In this document: positions 1 to 7,728 of the stretch, one piece after another | Position numbering within the stretch: the stretch's first letter is position 1 | Layout of the letters: each line of letters begins with the position of its first letter | Notes under the pieces: generated by a model | What the model saw: the letters and a program-made list of their open reading frames with translations, nothing else | Told to the model about the DNA's origin: nothing | The model's database searches: none | NCBI GenBank assembly: GCA_044236545.1 | Contig: JBIIGI010000023.1 | Coordinates: 1-30,782, forward strand | Length of the DNA stretch: 30,782 nt | Source: UBA6821 sp044236545 | GTDB lineage: Bacteria > Verrucomicrobiota > Verrucomicrobiia > Chthoniobacterales > UBA6821 | Direction: 5' to 3' | Program-made: the position numbers and the translations under genes

Positions 1-1
1 C

Positions 2-1621
2 TATGTTTCGCAAGCCGTGGCCATGCCAGTGTTCGGAAATTTCGGGCTCGTACGTGCCAATCTCGATCGCACTGCAAATGACACCAACGGGATTGAATCT
101 TACTCCCTGTATTGGATCCTCTCACTCGTTGATTACGTCCTGCGCTCCGGCGATACCGGCGCGTTTCGGAAGCACGCCGCCATTGTTCGCGAGAAACTTC
201 TCCATTCCGTCGAAGTCGTCCGCAATCGGGGAAAACTGGGGTTTTGCGGACACGATGATCGGACCGGATCGGCGTTCAAAGAACCTGAAATCGAAGCCAA
301 TCACCGCTTTCTTCACCTCCTTGCACTGCGCACCGTGCGCACTTTCCAAACGGCTCTGACTTGGACGGGAGAGGACGATGCCTCCGTCGAAGTCTGCCGC
401 GCTGTGGAGACGGCACTTCTCGCGGTGCCGCTTCCCACAAGTGAGGTGCTCGGCCTTCACGACGGGACGGAAGCCGTATTGGCTGGCGCGCTCACCGATT
501 CGCTTTCGGAATTCATCGATCGTGAATATCGGAATGAGGTCACGTCCGTCTCCTACTCCCCATTTAATACGTATTTTGTTTTACAGGGAATGGTCCATGC
601 CGGCTGTGTTGCGGAAGCGATGGGACTTGTTCGCCGATGCTGGGGAGGAATGATTAGCCTGGGAGCGACGACATTTTGGGAGGTTTTCAGGCCGGAATGG
701 GTCGACCTCATGAAGCCCTGCGATCCCCCACCGGATGGTGTCCATGGTTACACGAGTCTCTGCCATCCCTGGAGTGCCGGCGTCACGCGGTGGCTCAGTG
801 ACCATGTGCTCGGGGTTCGACCAACCACCCCTGGATACTCGGAATTCGTATTTGATCCCCTTGCCGCAGGTCTGAAGAAGATGTCGGGTGCCGTTGCCAC
901 GGTCAACGGCTCGATTCGCGCCGGATTCGAGGGGCGCTCAGCGTGGCTGGAGGTTCCCGCCGAATGCCACGGCTCTGTCAAAACTAACGCCGGCGTCCGG
1001 AGATTCGGACCAGGTCGACATGAGTTCGAACTCGAGAAGGGAGAGGTATCACCCGTTGTGACACCTGCTCGATCATTTTCCGCCGCCTGGGAATCTGATT
1101 CGACCTTGGAAGAGGGTGTAGTGCGTTCCACTGCCTGGATGGCATTTGCGGCTACCCCGGATGGTGGGGATCTCGTCCACCTTCCACGCGGGACATCGAT
1201 CACAATCTCGGAAAAAATGCCCGGCGGCCCGTTGCAGCGTCAACATTATGGAGGCAAAAGCGACCAAGGTCCGTCTTCCATTCGGGATAAAAGTCAGTCT
1301 GGGGTTCATGCCTTTTGCGGTGCCTTACGCACAAATGTCGCTACGGTCTTCGAGCAAAGCTTTACGATTGATCTTCAACGTGCAGAGGAAAAGCCCTATT
1401 CGCTCGGCATCTTTTGTCAGGACGTTCTCGGTGACGGCATTGTGCAGACCGTGGACATCCTCGATCTCGAAACAAAGAAGCTCGTTGCCCCAACAAAATT
1501 CATGCGGGAATTTGAGGGCGGGATCGTGCTTTGGCTGCGTTTGAACGGTAGCGTCCGCATCCGCTTTTGCCATTGTTACGGCCCCGACGTGACCGTCGGA
1601 GGATTACTCTTCGATGAGTAG
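2..1621 (+). CDS. Alpha-L-rhamnosidase-like GH78 enzyme, 3' part
   Basis: The gene is open at the left edge: codons in frame run upstream of the first internal GTG at 17, so the N-terminal part is missing. The visible protein begins inside an alpha/alpha-barrel. It contains the signatures YSPFNTYFVLQGMVHAG, a TTFWEVFRPEW segment and SLCHPWSAGVTRWLSDHVLG followed by GVRPTTPGY, typical of the C-terminal half of GH78 alpha-L-rhamnosidases, which release L-rhamnose from plant or bacterial glycans. The small beta domain after the barrel ends near residue 340. A further stretch of about 190 residues ends in GGLLFDE; it looks like an extra beta-rich module and is not part of the standard GH78 fold. 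Substrate and export cannot be judged because the N-terminus is absent. It stands alone on its strand here, next to a transposase relic. Confidence 0.8.
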   Translation, partial: YVSQAVAMPVFGNFGLVRANLDRTANDTNGIESYSLYWILSLVDYVLRSGDTGAFRKHAAIVREKLLHSVEVVRNRGKLGFCGHDDRTGSAFKEPEIEANHRFLHLLALRTVRTFQTALTWTGEDDASVEVCRAVETALLAVPLPTSEVLGLHDGTEAVLAGALTDSLSEFIDREYRNEVTSVSYSPFNTYFVLQGMVHAGCVAEAMGLVRRCWGGMISLGATTFWEVFRPEWVDLMKPCDPPPDGVHGYTSLCHPWSAGVTRWLSDHVLGVRPTTPGYSEFVFDPLAAGLKKMSGAVATVNGSIRAGFEGRSAWLEVPAECHGSVKTNAGVRRFGPGRHEFELEKGEVSPVVTPARSFSAAWESDSTLEEGVVRSTAWMAFAATPDGGDLVHLPRGTSITISEKMPGGPLQRQHYGGKSDQGPSSIRDKSQSGVHAFCGALRTNVATVFEQSFTIDLQRAEEKPYSLGIFCQDVLGDGIVQTVDILDLETKKLVAPTKFMREFEGGIVLWLRLNGSVRIRFCHCYGPDVTVGGLLFDE

Positions 1622-1918
1622 CTTTCTAGCTTCACAAGTCATAATCGTCCGGATGTAAGTTGCACAGTAATAGCCTGATAGGATCTTCAGGCTCATAAGT
1701 TCTGCAGACGATCTCTGTAAGTAACTCATGAAGAGGCGCCTTTCAAACGGGTGAACGCTCAACAGTTGCAATGCCCTGTGCAGTTTTCCGGTGAGCTATA
1801 GCTGCTTGTGGAGGATGGTTGCCATGAGGTAAACGGCGACCGAAATCCAGATCTGGGCTTCACGGATTCAGGGGATGACACCAACGGGCTCCCTACTCCA
1901 CGGCACGGACCCTCATCC
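1622..1918. other. Intergenic region with transposase relic
   Basis: This gap lies between the convergent rhamnosidase-like gene and the HD-domain gene. No intact gene is visible. On the minus strand it holds the decayed C-terminus of an IS4-like transposase (separate entry). It also holds one copy of a 14-bp sequence, ACGGATTCAGGGGA at 1862-1875, which recurs at 1939-1952 in the 3' end of the HD-domain gene. No clear intrinsic terminator with a T tract was found for either flanking gene. Confidence 0.6.
1715..1876 (-). pseudogene. Relic of an IS4-like transposase C-terminus
   Basis: Reading the minus strand gives IREAQIWISVAVYLMATIL, then HKQL, an in-frame TAG at 1796-1798, and then LTGKLHRALQLLSVHPFERR. 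The pattern QIWIxVxVYxxxAIxxKxL followed by a short linker and LxxxLQxLSVxxFE is the usual C-terminal end of IS4-family transposases. The stop replaces a residue in the middle of that block and the upstream catalytic part is absent, so this is a fragment of roughly 50 codons. An in-frame TGA lies just upstream of the IRE residues. Family assignment comes from remembered motifs, not a search. The left limit is approximate because the frame stays open without recognisable content. Confidence 0.55.
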
Positions 1919-2464
1919 CTACCATTTCATCATCGGCAACGGATTCAGGGGACGGTTCCAGAACTCCTTGATGGTGATCCTCATAAGATTTCCGTGAAAG
2001 CCAAGATTAGGGAAGGCATCCTGAACCTCTTTCACGACACTGCGGGGAAGACCGAATCGCCGGATCCCCATGGAGGCATCGACCCAATCCCCTTTACGAA
2101 GCACCTCGACGAGCGGCCAAGGGGAGGGGGGTGCGCAGCGGAATCGGTGGTGAAGATCGATCATCATGGTGATCTCGGGAATCCATGACGCAAGTCCGCG
2201 TTCCCTCAGGTATGTTTGAGCCAAGTCGATCGATGGGGCGAGGTAATCGATGACATCACCCGGCCACATTCCGAGATCATGAAAGCAGGCCGCGGTGACC
2301 AGCTTGGCCTCGTCATCGCCGCGGCAGTCATGGAAGGCAAAGCAGAAGTGGAGAACGCGGTAGACGTGGTTTTTGTAAGCCTCGTATTGGTCGCCGATGA
2401 TTTCGGCGCGTGGTGAGAGGATCTCCTCGAGCAGGGGGATGTTCTTTTGAATCTTCAAGGCCAT
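1919..2464 (-). CDS. HD-domain phosphohydrolase-like protein
   Basis: A 181-residue cytoplasmic protein of the HD superfamily, metal-dependent phosphohydrolases that act on nucleotides or other phosphate esters. The expected metal ligands are visible: His33 in the NHVYRVLHF helix, the paired His62-Asp63 in CFHDLGMW, a His-His pair at 105-106, and an Asp in GDWVDAS near 126-129. No second domain or regulatory module is present, so the substrate is unknown. It starts 12 bp after the stop of def and is probably the last gene of the exbD-def-HD transcription unit. Its last 12 codons include a 14-bp sequence repeated 77 bp downstream in the intergenic gap, which could mark a past rearrangement next to the transposase relic. 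Confidence 0.8.
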   Translation of the reverse strand: MALKIQKNIPLLEEILSPRAEIIGDQYEAYKNHVYRVLHFCFAFHDCRGDDEAKLVTAACFHDLGMWPGDVIDYLAPSIDLAQTYLRERGLASWIPEITMMIDLHHRFRCAPPSPWPLVEVLRKGDWVDASMGIRRFGLPRSVVKEVQDAFPNLGFHGNLMRITIKEFWNRPLNPLPMMKW

Positions 2465-2476
2465 GTTTTCCAGTCC

Positions 2477-3076
2477 CTAGAATCCGGTCGAACGCGCCTG
2501 GAATTTACGAAGCAGCGGCTGATGCTCGGCGAGTGCCCCAGGAGTAAGGTGGTCGATGAAGAGGATGCCGTGGAGGTGGTCGACCTCGTGCTGGGCGGCT
2601 CGTGAGAGGAGGCCCTCGGCCTCGAAGTCGAGCGTGCTTCCGCCGATCTCCTGGCAGACAATGCGGACGCGGGCGTGACGTTCCACTTCGTCGTGTAGGC
2701 CGGGCATGCTGAGGCATCCCTCGACCTCGGTGAGCATCTTGTCACCGATCGGGTGGATCTCGGGGTTGATCATGACCAGGGGCATGAGGGACTCGAGTTC
2801 GAGTTCGCGGCCATCGATCCAGGCGCGGCTGGGCCGATCCTCGTGGGCGGGCATGACGTCGATGACGGCCATCTGGATGGATCTGCCGACCTGATGGGCT
2901 GCGAGTCCGCAACCGTCCTCCTCGTACATGGTGACAATCATCTCCTCGGCGAGTGTGCGGATGGAGTCATCGATCTTCTCGATCTTTCGACCCTTGCTCC
3001 GCAGGGCGGGATGGCCGTATTTGACGACCTCCAGAGGCTTGATCGTATCCTTGCGCGGTTTTTTTGGACGGCTCAT
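2477..3076 (-). CDS. def: Peptide deformylase
   Basis: Peptide deformylase removes the formyl group from the initiator methionine of nascent proteins in the cytoplasm. All three family motifs are present: GCGLAAHQVG at residues 55-64, EGCLSMPG at 119-126 with metal ligand Cys121, and QHEVDHLHG at 162-170 with metal ligands His163 and His167 and catalytic Glu164. In the first motif the residue before the conserved Gln is His61. The length of 199 residues is normal, with a short basic N-terminal extension (RPKKPRK). The ATG start lies 9 bp after the exbD stop and the HD-domain gene follows after 12 bp, so the three are probably co-transcribed. The usual partner fmt is not next to it here. Confidence 0.97.
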   Translation of the reverse strand: MSRPKKPRKDTIKPLEVVKYGHPALRSKGRKIEKIDDSIRTLAEEMIVTMYEEDGCGLAAHQVGRSIQMAVIDVMPAHEDRPSRAWIDGRELELESLMPLVMINPEIHPIGDKMLTEVEGCLSMPGLHDEVERHARVRIVCQEIGGSTLDFEAEGLLSRAAQHEVDHLHGILFIDHLTPGALAEHQPLLRKFQARSTGF

Positions 3077-3085
3077 CGCGAGGGC

Positions 3086-3502
3086 TTATTTTGCGGCGGG
3101 CTTGGCGATTGCCGGGACGTTCTTGACGCCGGCTTCCTGGAGGGCGTCGAGCACGGAAACGACTGTGCCGAAGGGGGCCTCTTTGTCAGCCTGCATGGTG
3201 ATGGAGCATCCGGGATTGGCCTTCTGCACATCCCTGATCGCGGCGGGGAGTCCGGAAGCGGTGACCGGCTTGCCGTCGAGGGTGATCTGCTCCGCTCCTT
3301 TGATCTGGAGAATGATCGGCTTCTTAGGATCGCTTGACGCGGTGGAGGCGCTCTTCGACTCGGGGAGGTTGATCTGAAGCTGGGGGAGTTGTTCGCGGAA
3401 GGTCGTCGTGACGATGAAGAAGATCAGGAGAATGGCCAAGATGTCGATCAACGAGACAACGGTGATCGAGGGCATCTTCCTGCGCTTGGTATAGAATCTC
3501 AT
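3086..3502 (-). CDS. exbD: ExbD/TolR-family biopolymer transport protein
   Basis: ExbD/TolR proteins form an inner-membrane proton channel with ExbB/TolQ that powers outer-membrane import or envelope integrity. The ATG at 3502 gives MRFYTKRRKMPS, a short basic cytoplasmic tail, then one membrane segment at about residues 15-34 carrying the essential aspartate (Asp20 in SLIDILAIL). A periplasmic domain of about 100 residues follows, ending in the typical ADKEAPFGTVVSVLDALQEAGV segment. A longer reading from a TTG at 3523 exists but adds residues not seen in the family. No exbB/tolQ is adjacent, which is unusual. The gene appears to lead a unit with def and the HD-domain gene. Confidence 0.9.
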   Translation of the reverse strand: MRFYTKRRKMPSITVVSLIDILAILLIFFIVTTTFREQLPQLQINLPESKSASTASSDPKKPIILQIKGAEQITLDGKPVTASGLPAAIRDVQKANPGCSITMQADKEAPFGTVVSVLDALQEAGVKNVPAIAKPAAK

Positions 3503-3668
3503 GACTAAAACAGCCAACATCAAGCCGCCCCGATGCGCACGGGAAAAAATGCTTCATTCGGGATTTTCCCCTTTTCAGGGGGCTGTCCGGCAAGGTGAGA
3601 GTCGCTGCGGAATCTCCCAACGCACCCCTTATCCGGCCGGTGAGCTGACATTGAATGAGCCCTTTTCT

Positions 3669-5024
3669 TTACAATCCCGATGGGTAGGTCTCTTCCGTCT
3701 CCCCCCTGATCCACTCCACGCTCCGTTCAAGGGGCTCCACTGCACGGGTTTCGTCGTAGTGGAACAGTGCGTCGAATTGCTCGGGCAGTCGGGAGTGGAA
3801 GTAGTGGCTGGCCCGTTCGGTCTCAGGCCGATAAATGACGCCGATCGCCCTCTCCAGTCTGGGCTTCTCCAAGAGCCTGGTGAGTTCCGGCGATGCGTGG
3901 CAGTCCAGCCAGAATCGGGGAATGCCTGTTTGATGGAAGAGTAGTTCGTAGCTTTCCGCCAAAGCTGGGCGGATCTGTTTCCTCTCCGCGGGGGCATTCC
4001 ACTCCGAGGCGGCGGTGACCGTTCCGTGGTCGGTGGTGAATCCCACCGAGAGGGCATCGCGGCCGAAGTGCTCGCGGACGAGTTGCCCGATGTTGAACTC
4101 TCCGCGCTCGCCCATCGAGGTTGCCGCGGCATTCCCGAGATGGGAGTTATGTGCCCAGACGACGATCTTTCCCCCTCCGTGCGTCTGCTTCAGGTGCTCG
4201 ATGAGCAACAGGAGGGAGTGCATCATGTGACGGTCGCGGAGGTTCCAGGAAGAGACGTCACTGCGGAACATGGTTCGGTAATACTCCTCTGCATTCCTGA
4301 CGACACGGGCGTTCTGCTCGGCGTTGAAATAATCATCGGCCGCGGTCTTTCCGTCACGGTTCAGATAGAGCGTCCGTCCAGCGTGCAGTTCGCTCAGCGC
4401 GGAAAGGACTTCTTGTTTGCAATTTTCCGTCATCCCCGAAACCGAGAGCAGTCCGTAGCGCTGGGTGTCGCCCCCATAGTTGTCAAAGCAGGCGTAGTGT
4501 TCCGCGACGCGACGAGCCGCATCGGGATCGATGGTGCTGAGGTATCCTATGACAGCCTCCATGGAGGCGTTCAGACTGTAGAGGTCGAGGCCGTAGAAAC
4601 CTGTCTGGATTGCCCCGCGCGAGCTACCCTTCCGATCATGATCGGTGACACTTTCGTTGAAGTTGCGGAGCCATCCGACAAAATCGAGCACGTCGGTGTT
4701 CCTCCACATCCACTGGGGGAATCGCCGGAACCCGCCGAGTGAATCGATTGCCTCGCCGTCATCGTTGCAGCCGCGAACATAACGGTTGATGCGGTAGGCA
4801 TCGGGCCAGTCAGCCTCGACTGCCACGGCGTCGAATCCCAGCTCCCGGAGCAGCCGCTTGGTGACCTCGGCTCGTATCCGGTAGAATTCATGGGTTCCGT
4901 GGGATGCCTCGCCGAGAAGGACGATACGGCATTTTTCAGCCTTCTTGATGAGGGCGTCGAAGTCTCCCGGCGACCCGTTCAGGGGAATGACAGCGTCGCG
5001 AAGTCGTTGCGTGTCGGAGATCAT
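3669..5024 (-). CDS. Erythromycin esterase-like (Ere family) protein
   Basis: Belongs to the erythromycin esterase family (PF05139-type fold). The N-terminal active-site region reads LLGEASHGTHEFYRIR, giving Glu39, His42, His45 and Arg51, followed by VAVEADWPDAYRIN. A second conserved block is IVVWAHNSHLGNA with His292 and His295. These match the catalytic positions described for EreA/EreB, but most family members in environmental bacteria are not macrolide resistance enzymes and have unknown substrates. I chose the ATG at 5024; a TTG at 5042 is an alternative. It is the third gene after an alpha/beta hydrolase and a phosphoribosyltransferase, a combination known from other genomes, so it more likely works with them than in drug resistance. 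Confidence 0.88.
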   Translation of the reverse strand: MISDTQRLRDAVIPLNGSPGDFDALIKKAEKCRIVLLGEASHGTHEFYRIRAEVTKRLLRELGFDAVAVEADWPDAYRINRYVRGCNDDGEAIDSLGGFRRFPQWMWRNTDVLDFVGWLRNFNESVTDHDRKGSSRGAIQTGFYGLDLYSLNASMEAVIGYLSTIDPDAARRVAEHYACFDNYGGDTQRYGLLSVSGMTENCKQEVLSALSELHAGRTLYLNRDGKTAADDYFNAEQNARVVRNAEEYYRTMFRSDVSSWNLRDRHMMHSLLLLIEHLKQTHGGGKIVVWAHNSHLGNAAATSMGERGEFNIGQLVREHFGRDALSVGFTTDHGTVTAASEWNAPAERKQIRPALAESYELLFHQTGIPRFWLDCHASPELTRLLEKPRLERAIGVIYRPETERASHYFHSRLPEQFDALFHYDETRAVEPLERSVEWIRGETEETYPSGL

Positions 5025-5073
5025 GCCGTGGGGATGTTGCAAGGAGTGGGTGAAGGGTGTGATCTCCGTTCAC

Positions 5074-5745
5074 TTACATGATTGCTTTTCCATGGGTTTC
5101 CACCTGTTGGGATGCCTCGAGCAGTCGGTGAACATCGTCGTCGCTGGTCTGTGAGAAATCCTCGTACCACCAACCGACACCGCCGAAATCCCGGGGAGTC
5201 ATCACGCTCACGACCTCATCGGCAACGATTCGCAGGGCCTCCACGACGGGGGCGGGTGCGACCGGGGTGGCAACGATGATCCGTCGGACGTTCCTCTGCC
5301 TGAGCGATGCTATGGCGGCCTGCATTGTGGATCCCGTGGCAATCCCGTCATCCACAAGGATCACGGTCTTCTCGGTCACATCAACAAGGGGGCGGCCTCT
5401 CCGATACGCATATTCACGGCGAGAGAGTTCCGCCTGCTCCCGCTGCTGGACTGAGGAAACTGCTTCAGCCCCTATTCCCAGGGCTGTAATGAGGGCGTTA
5501 TTGAGAAGCTGGATGCCTCCCGAGGCGATCGCTCCCATGGCTAGTTCCTCCTGCCCCGGGACGCCGAGTTTTCTCACCAGAAGAACATCAAGTGGAATGT
5601 TCAGTGCCCGGGCAACTTCAAAGCCGACAGGCACCCCGCCGCGGGGTAGCGCCAGCACGATGGCGTCCGCTGAACCTCCGTGCTGGCGGAGGCGCAGTGC
5701 AAGCTGGCGTCCAGCATCACTCCGGTCTTGGAATCGCATGATCAT
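5074..5745 (-). CDS. Phosphoribosyltransferase-family protein
   Basis: A type I phosphoribosyltransferase fold of 223 residues. The PRPP-binding loop is clear: VILVDDGIATGST at residues 128-140. The N-terminal part has the LPRGGVPVGFEVARAL and DVLLVRKLGVPGQEELAMGA blocks typical of the uncharacterised PRTase group found beside dienelactone-hydrolase-like proteins. The start at 5745 is supported by a 4-bp ATGA overlap with the stop of the upstream hydrolase gene and by an AAGGAG sequence about 8 bp before the ATG, one of few good ribosome sites in this window. The base or acceptor it uses is not known. It is the middle gene of a three-gene operon. Confidence 0.9.
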   Translation of the reverse strand: MIMRFQDRSDAGRQLALRLRQHGGSADAIVLALPRGGVPVGFEVARALNIPLDVLLVRKLGVPGQEELAMGAIASGGIQLLNNALITALGIGAEAVSSVQQREQAELSRREYAYRRGRPLVDVTEKTVILVDDGIATGSTMQAAIASLRQRNVRRIIVATPVAPAPVVEALRIVADEVVSVMTPRDFGGVGWWYEDFSQTSDDDVHRLLEASQQVETHGKAIM

Positions 5746-6566
5746 GGCCTCACTCCTTTTTCGCCGAGGGCCGCATGCAGTCCCGCCGGTGACGATTCCG
5801 GACCTGGATGGGTAAAGTGATCCAAGAACCACTTGGCAGCATGTTCCGCCACTTGCTCCAGTTTTCCCGTCTCCTCAAAGAGATGGGTGGCGCCCGGAAT
5901 GATGACGAGTTCCTTCGCGCAGCGCAGTTTGCCGAGAGCCATCCGGTTTAATTCCTCAACCGTGTGGTCAAGTCCCCCCACGATCAGGAGCGTAGGCGAG
6001 GTGACACGCTCCAGCGCATCACCGGCAAGATCAGGTCTTCCTCCGCGCGAGACAATGGCCTGGATGGCCGATCCCTGGCTGGCCGCAGCAACGAGGGCGG
6101 CCGCTCCTCCCGTGCTGGCCCCAAAGTACCCGACGGGGAGTCCCTTGGCATGTTCTTGATCCCTCAGCCATCGTGTGGTCTCACCGAGCCTCCCGGCTAG
6201 AAGGGGGATATTGAACCTCAGGTGGGCGGTCGCGGCATCGACTTTTTCTTCACCCGGTGTCAGCAGATCGATCAGCAGCGTGGCGATGCCATGATTCTGA
6301 AGCACCTGTGCGACCGACTTGTTCCTGGAACTGTGACGGCTGCTGCCGCTCCCGTGGGCGAAGATGACGAGACCCCGGGGGGCCTCGGGGATGACCAAAT
6401 CGCCGGTCAGCGACTCTTTCTCACTCGGGATGTGAACGGTGGCGATGAATTCCTCACCGTTGCTTCCGGGCAGGGGTGGGGAAGGAAACCGTCTGGGTCT
6501 CCTGCGAAGCGGGAATGGATTTTCAGGGATTTCCCCGGAGACATCGGTGTTTGAGATGGCCATCAT
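5742..6566 (-). CDS. Alpha/beta hydrolase, dienelactone hydrolase-like
   Basis: A 274-residue alpha/beta hydrolase. The nucleophile elbow is GYFGASTGG with Ser151, the acid is probably Asp200 in VGGLDHTV, and the catalytic His is His228 in PGATHLFEE. The oxyanion region appears as VIFAHGSGSSRHS near residue 68. The first 35 residues are rich in proline and arginine and lack a signal peptide, so the enzyme should be cytoplasmic. It leads an operon in which the next gene (PRTase) overlaps it by 4 bp and an Ere-like gene follows. The three families recur together, and sometimes fused, in bacteria. Substrate is unknown; dienelactone hydrolase is a fold label rather than a proven activity. Confidence 0.88.
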   Translation of the reverse strand: MMAISNTDVSGEIPENPFPLRRRPRRFPSPPLPGSNGEEFIATVHIPSEKESLTGDLVIPEAPRGLVIFAHGSGSSRHSSRNKSVAQVLQNHGIATLLIDLLTPGEEKVDAATAHLRFNIPLLAGRLGETTRWLRDQEHAKGLPVGYFGASTGGAAALVAAASQGSAIQAIVSRGGRPDLAGDALERVTSPTLLIVGGLDHTVEELNRMALGKLRCAKELVIIPGATHLFEETGKLEQVAEHAAKWFLDHFTHPGPESSPAGLHAALGEKGVRP

Positions 6567-6903
6567 GAGTCACCGCTCGCACCGGAATTCCAGGGCGGCA
6601 ACAAAAGTTCACTAACGTTCCGGCTTATACCAAGTCCCGATAGGAATCAGACTTCAGTGAGGAAAAAGTTTGCTCGGTCAGATTGAAACGCCAAGTTGGG
6701 GGCTCTGGGATCAGTCTGCGATGCTCCATGAAGGATGCATTTGATCGGATGATGCACGACCTCCCCCTCAACCCACTGCCGTGTTTTCCAGCAAGATGCC
6801 TGTGTAGTTCCCCTTCATGGAAACCCTGTCCGTCCTTCTCGCTCTTCGGGAAGGGCCTCTTTTAGCGCTTCAACATTTCGACGCTTCAACTCAACATGAT
6901 CCC
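6567..6903. other. Divergent intergenic region
   Basis: This gap separates the minus-strand hydrolase operon from the plus-strand SirB1-cinA-glucosidase group, so it should hold both promoters. A minus-strand TATAAG lies at 6624-6629, about 60 bp before the hydrolase start, but no convincing -35 box accompanies it. No RNA gene or recognisable repeat was seen. The last 87 bp (6817-6903) could instead be coding if the plus-strand gene starts at the upstream ATG. Confidence 0.45.
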
Positions 6904-7728
6904 ATGTCCTCGCAATGCGAAGCGCTGGCCCGGCTTTTCCGGGATGATGATCCCGAGACGGTGGGGCTCGTGAAGGAGCAGTTGGTGATCAAGGGGGAGA
7001 GCGTCGTGCCGGATCTCAGGGATCTGGTGAATGCCGATTCAGCCATTGTGGCCGCCCATGCCCAGGAGGTCCTTCATGCGATCGCCGGCAAGAAAGCCGC
7101 CGCCGAACTGGAGACCCTGCTTAGCAAGCGGGACGGGGAGATACCGCTCGAGCAGGCATGCTGGCTTCTCTCCTCGGCACTCTTGCCGTGGATCGATACG
7201 GAGGAGTCGCGCCGTCAACTCGATCTCTGGGGCGAGGAACTCCGCCGTCGGCTCGGAACAGGAGTGAAGGATCCGGTTCCACTCCTGACCGGTTATCTCC
7301 ACGGAGAGCTAGGATTCGACGGCAATCGTGACGACTACTACAACCATGAGAATTCGCTCCTGCCCATGGTGATGGAGAACCGCCGCGGACTCCCGTTGAC
7401 CCTGAGCCTTCTCTATCTCTTTGTCGCCGCGCGCGCCGGGATCGAGGTGCACGGGGTCAATCTCCCCGGCCACTTCATCGCGCGCTGCGGGGAGGCTTAC
7501 TTCGATCCGTTTCATTCGGGTCGTGTTCTCTCCCTGGCCGATTGTGCCGACATTCTTGCCCGTCAGCAGATCGAGTTGACCGACGAGCATCTCGAGATTC
7601 CCGGCTCACGGGAGGTGATTGCCAGGATGCTGGCCAATCTGAGCCATGCCTACAGCGTCGAGGAGGCGCGATGGCAGAGGGGAATGACCGACCGTTGGCT
7701 CGGCATCGTGACCGGGGCCGAGTCATGA
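6904..7728 (+). CDS. SirB1-type transglutaminase-like protein
   Basis: A 274-residue protein of the SirB1/transglutaminase-like family. The core reads YYNHENSLLPMVMENRRGLPLTLSLLYLFVAARAG followed at once by VHGVNLPGHFIAR and YFDPFHSGRVLSL (given in pieces), which is the hallmark of this family. The usual nucleophile cysteine position is occupied by Ser/Thr (PLTLSLLY), as in many members thought to be non-catalytic. The N-terminal half is helical. The start is uncertain: ATG 6904 is chosen because the family normally begins close to this point, while ATG 6817 would add 29 residues; neither has a Shine-Dalgarno sequence. The stop overlaps the cinA start (ATGA), so the two are translationally coupled. 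Confidence 0.85.
   Translation: MSSQCEALARLFRDDDPETVGLVKEQLVIKGESVVPDLRDLVNADSAIVAAHAQEVLHAIAGKKAAAELETLLSKRDGEIPLEQACWLLSSALLPWIDTEESRRQLDLWGEELRRRLGTGVKDPVPLLTGYLHGELGFDGNRDDYYNHENSLLPMVMENRRGLPLTLSLLYLFVAARAGIEVHGVNLPGHFIARCGEAYFDPFHSGRVLSLADCADILARQQIELTDEHLEIPGSREVIARMLANLSHAYSVEEARWQRGMTDRWLGIVTGAES

Noticed and set aside
3503..3668. Small gene between exbD and the Ere-like gene
   Set aside because: The frames covering it are shadows or lack start signals; the gap most likely holds the exbD promoter and the end of the upstream operon.
3669..5024. Macrolide resistance gene
   Set aside because: The family match is real, but the operon context and the wide spread of this family in environmental bacteria do not support a resistance role.
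6727..6740. CATGAAGGATGCAT, sharing 13 bp with the palindrome at 11718-11739
   Set aside because: The copy at 6727 lacks the second palindrome arm and the match is short enough to be chance.
7542..7724. Upstream extension of the cinA frame
   Set aside because: It overlaps the SirB1-type gene in another frame and is Arg-rich shadow sequence; ATG 7725 with ATGA coupling is the better start.
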